DNA of 64,000 bases from assembly GCA_022570795.1 (NCBI GenBank), contig JAKUDP010000001.1, positions 2,170,001 through 2,234,000 of the forward strand. The letters are read 5' to 3'. Source of the stretch: Sphaerulina vaccinii (Eukaryota; Ascomycota; Dothideomycetes; Mycosphaerellales; Mycosphaerellaceae). The notes below the pieces were generated by a model. That model saw only the letters and a list, made by a program, of their open reading frames with translations, made no database searches and was not told the DNA's origin. Shown here piece by piece: positions 20,341 to 28,798 of this stretch; positions within the stretch are counted from its first letter, which is position 1; the number at the start of each line of letters is the position of its first letter. A program made the translations under genes and the position numbers.

Positions 20341-21549
20341 ATGCCCTCACAAGTTGCCATTCATTTGCACCAGACCATGCCAAACGGTACATACCTACAG
20401 GGAACCCGGCTCCGGAACACCTGCTTGCTAGCCATCTGCGCATGCGTTGCATTCACTTTCACTAAGCTACTGCTTGGTCAATATCAGACCACATTGCGAC
20501 TTAGTCCTACTCCATTTGAAGAGCTTCAGTCTCCTGACGCAAATGTGCTATCTGGTCCGACGTTAGCAGTTGTGGTAGCGAGCCAGCGCGGAGACGACAC
20601 TAGATGGCTTGATGCTTTTGAGAACTGGTCGAAGCACGTATACGTCACGAACGATCAGTCCGCTTCGTTGACAGTGCCCAAGGACAAAGGCCGTGAAGGC
20701 ATGGTATACTTGACGTAAGTGTTTCTGTTGCCATTTGAGCCTCGTCGCTGACTAGTCTTCAGATACATCATTGACAACTACGATCGACTCCCAGACATAC
20801 TTATCTTTTCTCATTCGAAACGGTATCAATGGCACAACGATGACCCATTGTATGACGGGCGAGCTGTTCTATCTAGACTGGACCTCAACTACGTCGAATC
20901 GCAAGGCTATGTCAGCCTTCGTTGCGGGTGGAGCCTTGGCTGTCCTGATGAGATCCACCCACTGGTCGAAGCCAATGCGCCGCCTCCAGCTTCGGATCCT
21001 GAGTCGAAAGAAGCTAGAGCTGGTTCCTTCTATCGAGAGGCTTTTGAACACTTGTTCCCAGATACGCCTGTACCAGAAGTTGTAGGCGCTGCCTGCTGCG
21101 CACAATTTGCAGTCACAGCCCAGTAGATAAGACAAAGACCCAGGGGCGACTATCAACGATTCCGAGACTGGCTGCTAGAGACACCTTTGAACGATTCTCT
21201 TAGTGGCCGGATCTTGGAGTACTCGTGGCATGGTACGTAACATCTACTGACTGTACGCATTGCTAGTTACTCACTTATCACAGTTATCTTCGGCCAAGAA
21301 GCGGTTTTCTGCCCCGACGCACGGTCTTGCTACTGTAATCTCTACAGCCTGTGCGGCCTCCAGTGTGAAAACGCTGGCTTATGTCAGGCTGTATATACTC
21401 TTCCAAAGTACGCGACAATGCCTGAAGGATGGCCCGATTATGACTGGGACCACAACTGGCGAAACCTAACTGAGATGAGGCTCAGATTCGAAGCTGAGAA
21501 TAAGCTCAGCATACCCAAGCGCTATGTATATCGGCGACAACTGTCTTGA
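20341..21549 (+). pseudogene. DUF3431 family protein with in-frame premature stop
   Basis: Three exons: 20341-20714, 20763-21232 and 21284-21549 (introns 48 and 51 bp). DUF3431 is a fungal family of unknown function, often with a signal anchor; here a hydrophobic stretch lies near residues 25-45. Family text is clear: DILIFSHSKRYQWHNDDPLYDG, GYVSLRCGWSLGCP, VPEVVGAACCAQFAVT. Directly after this an in-frame TAG (21124-21126) interrupts the gene. The same frame then continues without further damage through GDYQRFRDWLLETPLNDSLS, the intron and a Cys-rich end (CYCNLYSLCGLQCENAGLC) to a normal stop. CAG to TAG is a C-to-T change in a CpA context. Either a young nonsense allele, a sequencing error or a readthrough stop; a truncated 261-residue product is the simple reading. 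Confidence 0.8.
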
Positions 21550-21880
21550 ACTTCCTGCCAAGCCATGTTAAGCATATCGAAACCTACCAGACTGAAAACC
21601 ACTTGGTACTGGTAGACCGCAGAACTCAACTCATGACTGGGTCTAGTCACAACCAGTCATAGTGTACTCCGAGCTATACGAAAGTGAGGACATGGTAAGG
21701 CCTATAGAACAACGCCATCCTTCACTTTTCTTCTCACCACCAACAACAACAAAATACCCGAATCTACCCAGACGAACAGCTTCCGCATACAAATCAACGA
21801 CCGAGCTACTCTGGTCAAAGACCTGCCAACAACAAGATTACACAACAACATCAGAGAACCACATACCACATACCATCAAG
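21550..21880. other. Intergenic
   Basis: Upstream region of the next gene. The coding frame extends back to 21662 but with poor protein character (Thr/Pro-rich), so it is more likely leader sequence. The last part is rich in CAACA, as is common in fungal 5' leaders. Confidence 0.4.
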
Positions 21881-22938
21881 ATGGGCATCACCTACGGCGA
21901 ATACTTCGAAAACTTTAGGGACCGCAGCCTGTTTCTCCGCTGCCCAGCAGTTCTAGGCGAGACCACATATAAGCCAAGCAGGACGGCCCAGGATGAGGCT
22001 ATCGATCGTCACCATACCTTAAAGCTTGGGATCTTCTGCGGGCACTCGCTCATGCTCGGTCTGATCGAGGGACTGGAGTACATGGCCGAATACCTCATTC
22101 CCATCACGCGCCATGACCAACTGATCAGCGCGCAATTCGAACGTGTCATCGCACAAGTCAAGATGTGCATAGCTTCGATCCGATACGAATACCGTAAAGT
22201 GGCGAAGTTACGTATCGGGCAATACATGGGAAAGAAGAAAAGTCCCTGGGGATACTATAATGAAGAACCTGAGTTTCACGGCAGGTCTTTCAGGGGCTTG
22301 TTGCGTGGCGGCAGACTGAGCCATTATATTGTCGACTGGCTTCAACGATGTGTCGAAGGACTTTTGTGTCTCCATGATCCGAAGAGCGGGAAGCGACTTG
22401 GCTTTTTCGAGACGCCGGTTATCACCGATGCTGTCTTCCAGATCAATCTCGATCGGAACATGAAGCTGGCTACTGCGGACTTGGGCGAGACCTTTGTGGA
22501 GACTGTCGACGAATGCTTGGATAAGACAAGTGAGCAGCTAGACTTTGCTTCTTTGTCGATGCGGTACCACGCCATGATGTCCTGTCGTCCTGCCGTGCAG
22601 CTTCGTGAAGCTCTGCCCAGACTTCAACTACCCAGCCTGCGCACAGTCGATCTCGGTGCCCATCTCACCTCACGTTGCAGTCGATCGATGCACAATAGGC
22701 GATTGAATCGTCGCAAACTTGGTTCTACTTGGAGGACACCACGGCTAGAGACGGACCTACAATCGCATGGCAGATCTTTGACACGGCTGCTTGGCGAGCC
22801 ATATCATCGTCGATACAAGATGGTCTGCTAAACCCAGTGACCAGAGATGCTCTGGAAATTAAAGGGCATCTGGCAGCGAAAGCGGAATTTCTGAGGTGTT
22901 GGAGTGGTGGACTTCTTGGTGTCAAAGGAAGTTCTTGA
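21881..22938 (+). CDS. Unknown protein, probably two exons
   Basis: The ATG at 21881 follows an A-rich leader and starts MGITYGEYFENFRDRSLFLR. The frame is clearly coding to about 22590 (IFCGHSLMLGLIEGLEYMAEYL, GFFETPVITDAVFQINLDRN). After that, protein-like sequence continues in a different frame from 22699 (AIESSQTWFYLEDTTARDG) to a stop at 22936-22938. An intron ending at TAG 22698 fits the phase, with possible donors at 22595 or 22646, neither a good consensus, so a frameshift is also possible. The product would be roughly 315-335 residues. No family, signal peptide or membrane helix was recognised. Confidence 0.55.
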
Positions 22939-24016
22939 AGTGGGTGACTTTGACGCTTCGTATAGCACTTAGCACGAATGTATGACATAGTGTATTGTCT
23001 CGTGTTGCTTTGAATCAGTCTCCAACGTGGTTGTGTGAGTCTTGTACCTGTATTATCATCAACATCAGAAGTTTTGAGCACGTCTGCTGATATCTTCTAA
23101 CTTCTCATCTTCTCCAACGCCAAGACTCGTACAAGATTTGTACAGCAGCAAGGATAGCTGTTGGACCTTAGATCAGTGCATCATCACATCTTTCCTAGTT
23201 CTTGCCACGTCCAAATAAGCGCCTGAGTGCCTCGAGATGTCGACTCGGAACTCGACTCAAGACCAGTAAGCATGGGCTCTTCGCAGTCTATCCTGAAGCA
23301 GCATTGATGTTCGCACCCAGTGTCTTCGGCGAGTACGCACTTGCGCGTACGCAGAGCGGTCCATCATATGGGATTACGCATGGCAAATGCTGTGGTTCTT
23401 CTTTTGGTTCGTGGAGTACGGGCGCAACGCAACGTCTGACTCCGTGATGATACATGAATTGGCTCTTCGCGATGGCATCACTCTGGACAGCGTGGTCATG
23501 GAGAATGACGCCCCGATGGCAAAGCTCCGACTGGTCTTTGATGGAACACAAGAAGCCCACAAGTAGAAGATGTTGTTGATGTCGTCAAGAGAAGGACGTT
23601 CACAGAGTGGGTCTACTCCTCTAGAATGCAATCTTACCGGCGCTAGTTTCGCGACCGGCACGCGTCGACATTCGACAAGATGGCAACACTCCTACAACCT
23701 CATCGCCACAAATCAAGACCAGCAGAGAGTCCTGGAGGCAGTGTGTTCAGGTCTGTGATCTTCAGAGTGCCGCGGTCACATCACCAATCTCTGAGGATGC
23801 CACCTCGAATCTGGACCACACCGGAAGTCTCTGATGTGGCGTCTTTGTCCCGCGTCTTATCTCCAACCTCACATATACCATATTCCTTCTGACGCTACCT
23901 GTCTGTATCCATACATCCTCGACACTCTGAATGTCCGAGTCTATCACAGCGAGCGCAGATGCTCACGATGCGCCGTGATAACGAGGACAACTCCGAGCAC
24001 CCAACACGACACGACG
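22939..24016. other. Intergenic, about 1.1 kb
   Basis: Upstream region of the TOK channel. The channel frame is open back to an ATG at 23834, but that 61-residue stretch is unlike the family. No other feature was recognised. Confidence 0.4.
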
Positions 24017-26350
24017 ATGAGTGACCGGCCGTCCACAGGTCGTACTCTGCGGCCCGATAACCATGAAAGCCTTCTCGAAGGTGACCTGGCCAGCTCAATT
24101 GAACATCAAGATTCTCAACCTGGCCCACTTGGCATCCATCACGAGGATCCTGATGAGTATCTCCGGCGTCGCAAGTCTTCTGCGCGACCATCATTCAGCA
24201 GAAGAAGGTCATCTGTGCTAGCCCATGTGCCGAAAGCAGACCATCCGCCCTGGTGGAAGTTTCACTTTCGGCAGTGGAACGAGAATGATGAGCAGGACTG
24301 GTGGTTCGCAAGTACAGCGATTCCCTTACTGGCTGCCACGATCGGTCCACTTGCGAACGTCTTCTCATTAGCAGCTCTGATCACGTCCTGGCGGATGTGT
24401 CTTGTTACCAACATTACCAGATCAACCGCAGCGGAGTGTTCCTGGAACGGCGACAGGACTCTGCTCAACACGCAGTTACAGGGCCAGGATTTTGCAGATC
24501 CAAGGTGGTGTTATAACCTCAACCTTGTCTCGCTCATCGTAGGCTTCATTGGGAACTTCTTCCTTCTCTGCAACTTCACGAATCGTATCCGTTACATCAT
24601 CGCCTTACCTGTCACGATCCTATGCTGGTACGTGGCTACCGGCATCCTCATTGGCATAACTGTAGCCATGCAGCTGTATGTTCCACCTATGCGGCCGCAG
24701 CAGACCTACACGCAGGGATTCTGGTATGGAGTCATCGCTGCATGTATGTATCTGATATGCTCGATGATCTTAATGGTGAATATGCTTGGTTACTGGTTGG
24801 GCCATTATCCGCAACACTTCACTCTGACGGAGAGCCAGAGGACTCTTATCTTGCAGACTATGCTGTTCTTTGTGTGGCTTGCAGCTGGAGGTGGCATATT
24901 CTCAGCAGTTGAGCGCAGGTATGGTAGCTATGGCCCGGATGACTTCTTTCCTTGGGGCTTCGTCAACTCTTTGTACTTTTCGGATGTCACCATCTTGACT
25001 GTGGGCTTCGGAGACCTCTATCCAAGCAGTGATATCGGAAGAGGCTTGGTCTTTCCGTATTCAGTCGGTGGCATAATAATGCTCGGTCTCATGGTCAGCT
25101 CAATAGCTGGGTTTGCAAGGGAGCTGAGCTCCGAGAATGTGGTCAAGCGGCACGTTGAGAAGACGCGAGTGAGGACTATGGACAGGACTGTAACCACTTC
25201 GCTCGAACTGGAACGGAAGAAGGTGCTTCTTGGAGATGATAGACCTACGATATCAGCACCGTATGATGCCGAGGACAAGTCGAAAGAGCGGACAATCGAC
25301 TTTGCTGACGACGTCGACGACCCCAAGGCACGAGGCCTTCATCGAACTGGCACAATAAGCACCATCAAGAGAGCAGGTACCTGGGCATTGATGCCCCAAC
25401 GCCGTGCGCCGAGAAAGACGAAACTTCTTCTGCTCAAGGAAGAGAAGGATCGCTTCGAAGCCATGCGCCATATCCAGAAGTCAACATCGCGATTCAAGAA
25501 TTGGTATGCCTTGCTTCTCTCGGTGACAGCCTTTGGCCTGCTGTGGTGTGGAGGAGGTGTTGTCTTCTGGCAAGCAGAGAAGAACACAGAGAACGAGATG
25601 ACATACTTCAAAGCACTATACTTTGCATATGTCTCGCTTCTGACAATTGGATACGGCGACCTGTCACCCAAAAGCAATGCCGGAAGGCCTTTCTTCGTGT
25701 TCTGGAGTCTGGTCGCAGTGCCTACCATGACCATCTTGGTCAGCGATCTTGGCGATACTGTGATCAAGAAGTTCAAGAATGGCACATCTGGCGTCGCAGA
25801 CTTTACAGTTCTGCCTCAGAGGGGTGTCTGGCGAGCTGTCTTGAATAAGCAACCTTGGTTGTTGGATATGTTGCAGAGTCGCAAAGCTCGAAAAGAGCTG
25901 CGAAGAAAAGAGGAAGAAGGCTTGCCATATGGACCTGAACCTGAGGACGTATTGGCCAACCCTACGATCGATGAGCTTGCTGAGGAAGAGACCACCGATG
26001 CTGAACTCGCTGCAAAGCTTTCGAAGGCCATCAAGCGTGCTGCTAGGGATGTGAAGCATCGTGAGAAGATCAAGTATTCGTACGAGGAATGGGTGGAGTT
26101 CACACGACTTATTCGCTTCACGGCGAAGGCTCACGATGATCTTGAGCAAGAAGAACAGAGAGGTATGGTCGAGTGGGATTGGATAGGCGAGGATAGTCCC
26201 ATGATGGCGAACACGAGTGAGGCCGAGTTCGTTCTGGATCGATTGTGCGAGAGTCTTAGTCGCTATGTGCGTAAGGTGGAGAAGACTCTGGCGACCGCCA
26301 GTGGAGGCACGATAGAAGCCGGAGTGACAGCCGATCATCGCATACCTTGA
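24017..26350 (+). CDS. TOK-type outward-rectifying potassium channel
   Basis: A single exon of 777 residues from the ATG at 24017, chosen over the in-frame ATG at 23834 because MSDRPSTG starts a normal hydrophilic cytosolic end. The protein has eight predicted membrane helices in the 6+2 arrangement specific to fungal TOK channels. It has two pore loops with filter motifs: LTVGFGDLYPSSD (about residue 330) and LTIGYGDLSPKSN (about residue 545). The cytosolic N- and C-termini are highly charged, and a 110-residue linker separates the two pore units. It should release potassium across the plasma membrane on depolarisation. A long antisense frame overlaps the 3' half but looks like a shadow. Confidence 0.95.
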   Translation: MSDRPSTGRTLRPDNHESLLEGDLASSIEHQDSQPGPLGIHHEDPDEYLRRRKSSARPSFSRRRSSVLAHVPKADHPPWWKFHFRQWNENDEQDWWFASTAIPLLAATIGPLANVFSLAALITSWRMCLVTNITRSTAAECSWNGDRTLLNTQLQGQDFADPRWCYNLNLVSLIVGFIGNFFLLCNFTNRIRYIIALPVTILCWYVATGILIGITVAMQLYVPPMRPQQTYTQGFWYGVIAACMYLICSMILMVNMLGYWLGHYPQHFTLTESQRTLILQTMLFFVWLAAGGGIFSAVERRYGSYGPDDFFPWGFVNSLYFSDVTILTVGFGDLYPSSDIGRGLVFPYSVGGIIMLGLMVSSIAGFARELSSENVVKRHVEKTRVRTMDRTVTTSLELERKKVLLGDDRPTISAPYDAEDKSKERTIDFADDVDDPKARGLHRTGTISTIKRAGTWALMPQRRAPRKTKLLLLKEEKDRFEAMRHIQKSTSRFKNWYALLLSVTAFGLLWCGGGVVFWQAEKNTENEMTYFKALYFAYVSLLTIGYGDLSPKSNAGRPFFVFWSLVAVPTMTILVSDLGDTVIKKFKNGTSGVADFTVLPQRGVWRAVLNKQPWLLDMLQSRKARKELRRKEEEGLPYGPEPEDVLANPTIDELAEEETTDAELAAKLSKAIKRAARDVKHREKIKYSYEEWVEFTRLIRFTAKAHDDLEQEEQRGMVEWDWIGEDSPMMANTSEAEFVLDRLCESLSRYVRKVEKTLATASGGTIEAGVTADHRIP

Positions 26351-26597
26351 ACGAGCTTGTTGCGCATGGAGACGGTGGCTAAGGTCGATACAAACCCGTG
26401 ACTGTGAGCGCTGGTGCCTGAATTTCGGGTTCACTCCCGGCTTCACTACAAATTTACAAGAGTTTTGAACTTGCACTAGCTCTTTCGCACTCAACCCACA
26501 ACAGCAACAAATTATCAGGGACATCAACGACACGAAGACAATCTCCTCCTCTAGAAGCACCTCAGCAACGACTATCCGACCCGCACAGCAGCTCATC

Positions 26598-27581
26598 ATG
26601 GCATTGACACCAGAAGAGCTCATGCCGCTCATCGCTCCAGGAGGCTTCGCAGCGCCGGACAACTTAGACTCGAGATATCTCATCAGACTCGGCGACATGG
26701 TGTTCGGACATGTCTTGAAGACATTCAAACCAATCTGGTCAGACCAGCAACATTTCAAGAACAAGCATCCACCAGCAGACCACGACATCGATTACAAGCA
26801 CGTCCTAGTCGCCGAGGTGGGCTCGAACGACTACCTTTATGTGTATCACGAAGTCCCTGCCTGGGATATCAATGGCATCGAAGTTGGCAACTATTCTTGT
26901 GCGCTATACCTCGGATCAGCTCGCGCCTCGACCAAGGACAATCCATACAATCGCGCCAATCTTGCCAACGGGCGCGACTTCAATGAGTTCATTCATCGTA
27001 TCGAGCCTGTTCCATTGTTCCGCTGGTGCCTTGGTGAACCCAAGCTGGACATCATCTTGGCCAAGCTCCGCCAGGACAGAATACAGAACTCGACGCTGGA
27101 CTCTTCGCTTGTACCTCCTCCGGCCAAACTCTCCATGGCAGACAAGAAGTGGCAACAAGTTGTCAACCACACCCAATTCAAGCACGGCAAGATTAATTGT
27201 ACTGTCGAGGTCGTTGACAAGACTAGGGACAGAGAGAAGTCCATGTCGGGCCGTCGCCTGCAGACCAAAATGAGCAATCAGCGCGCTTTCGACTTGCGTA
27301 GCACTTTCGACAACGTTCTGTCCCACGCTATGGAAATTCAGGTCAACCCAGATGGCGCTGACCAGCAGCCTCTCAAGAGCATGCTAGCGGAGACGGGATA
27401 CGACATCGAGCTTTGGGTGCTGCCACAGAAGTACGATGGTAAAGTGTATGAGTGGAAGAAGGACTCGGACTGGGAGCTTTATGTCTTCCTCGACAGCGCT
27501 GTATGGAAGGAGCACAAGCAGCTCTACGTCGAGGCCCACATTACGCAAGGAAAGGCGAAGGTCGTCGAGAGTGTGGAGTGA
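26598..27581 (+). CDS. LYxEAH-family protein C (function unknown)
   Basis: A single exon of 327 residues from ATG 26598. The N-terminal 190 residues (LTPEELMPLIAPGGF, KHVLVAEVGSNDYLYVYHEV) do not resemble proteins A and B. The last 130 residues do: INCTVEVVDKTRD, a helix FDNVLSHAMEIQ, the strand YDIELWVLPQKYDGKVYEW, and QLYVEAHITQ at the end. So the C-terminal module is joined to a different front end, which argues that it is an independently folding domain. No membrane helix or signal peptide; probably intracellular. The 5' leader is rich in CAACAACAG-type sequence. A polyadenylation-type AATAAA lies 174 bases after the stop. Confidence 0.8.
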   Translation: MALTPEELMPLIAPGGFAAPDNLDSRYLIRLGDMVFGHVLKTFKPIWSDQQHFKNKHPPADHDIDYKHVLVAEVGSNDYLYVYHEVPAWDINGIEVGNYSCALYLGSARASTKDNPYNRANLANGRDFNEFIHRIEPVPLFRWCLGEPKLDIILAKLRQDRIQNSTLDSSLVPPPAKLSMADKKWQQVVNHTQFKHGKINCTVEVVDKTRDREKSMSGRRLQTKMSNQRAFDLRSTFDNVLSHAMEIQVNPDGADQQPLKSMLAETGYDIELWVLPQKYDGKVYEWKKDSDWELYVFLDSAVWKEHKQLYVEAHITQGKAKVVESVE

Positions 27582-28059
27582 GTGCTCTCGGAAGAAGGTC
27601 CGATCTTCTCCGAGCATTTGGCGGCCGCCATGCGCAGTGAGGGTTGGATGACACAATTGCGTTTATTGCACGGCACATTGGAGACGAATAGGAACGTCCT
27701 GGATTGTACCCATAGAACCGAGCGTGTAACAGCAGCACATGATCGTTTTCCCCTAATAAAAGTTTTATTTTGGCGTTCTCTTCACCTTCTGCTTATTCAC
27801 TTCCTGTGAAGAACCTCGTGTGAGAGCACGGTCTCCAGTCCTGCCACTCCTGCAGTAGCGTCAACCTTAATACAGTCGGTACCAGAGATAGGAATGATCT
27901 TCATGCCTCGCACCACTCATGACGACGGTGGACCATTGGCGGTCTAGGAGCTGAATAAGACACTTGTGAATTGATTGTGTGTCACTTCGTTAACATCAAT
28001 ATCGAAGCATCCATCAATTGCTATTCATCTCCATCAACAACTTCATCAAGATCATCAAT
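27582..28059. other. Intergenic
   Basis: 3' flank of gene C and promoter of the next gene. Contains the AATAAA palindrome at 27755-27769; nothing else was recognised. Confidence 0.4.
27755..27769 (+). terminator. Palindromic polyadenylation-type signal
   Basis: AATAAAAGTTTTATT is an inverted repeat around a single G and shows AATAAA on both strands, 174 bases after the stop of gene C. It is a plausible 3' end signal for that gene; no minus-strand gene ends here. Confidence 0.35.
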
Positions 28060-28667
28060 ATGGCCGAACAGTGGGAACAGATCTTCAAGGGCTTCGGCGA
28101 GAAGACTTATACGATTGCACAGCTCATTCAGAATGCGAATGAGGGCGACGACCTGAGCGAGCCACTGAAGGCATGTGGTCGACTAGCAAAGGGATCAGAT
28201 TATTCAGTGATATGCTAATGATGGATTTAGGAGATCAAGCAAACTCACGACGAGATTGTCAAGGAAGCCAAAGAGCTACCTTCAGACATCCCAGATGTTT
28301 ACGACGAGGGTGCCCAGGCAGACCTGAAGAACGCTGCTGGAGACGTAAGTCACCTACCCAAGCTCTATTCGAGCTCTCACATCAGATCGAAACTTGTTCA
28401 GCTCAATATTAACACGTCTCCCTCTAGGTCGTCATTGCAGGGAACAAGCTCCTTGCCTCAGCTAACGACAAAGTCGAAATCTGGAAGTCACAGAAAGAGC
28501 TAGGAAAGATCATCAACAAGGTCATTCTCTCGAACAACGATGTGCTCGATAAGCCTTACCCTGCAACAAACCCATACGCACCTGAAATCCAGGGACAGGC
28601 GAAGAAGCTGCAGACGGAGGCTATCAAGGTCATGAAGTTGATCCAGAATGCCGAGACTGAAGAGTAG
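28060..28667 (+). CDS. Small helical protein, three exons, first intron GC-AG
   Basis: Exons 28060-28170, 28231-28344 and 28428-28667 give 154 residues, starting MAEQWEQIFKGFGEKTYTI and ending KLIQNAETEE. Frame and stops require the first intron to begin with GC (AAG then GCATGT) and end TTTAG, with a CTAAT branch site; the GT two bases later would create an immediate stop. Intron 2 is a normal 83-bp GTAAGT intron. The protein is charged and probably mostly helical, without signal peptide or metal motif. Family not recognised. Confidence 0.7.
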
Positions 28668-28798
28668 ACAGTAGCTCCATATGATGAATCTAGATCGTCA
28701 AAATAAAAGAAATAGAAGACGGACGTATGCTGCGTACTCTCTGAGAAGTCATGATATCCTGCATGGTGTCAATACTCCAGCTCCTACTCTGCCAAATG

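Noticed and set aside
23834..24016. N-terminal extension of the TOK channel from ATG 23834
   Set aside because: The 61 extra residues are unlike channel N-termini and the ATG at 24017 has a better context; kept as leader.
25664..26788. 374-codon antisense frame over the TOK channel and gene C leader
   Set aside because: It lies opposite well-conserved channel sequence and its translation shows no domain; likely a codon-bias shadow.
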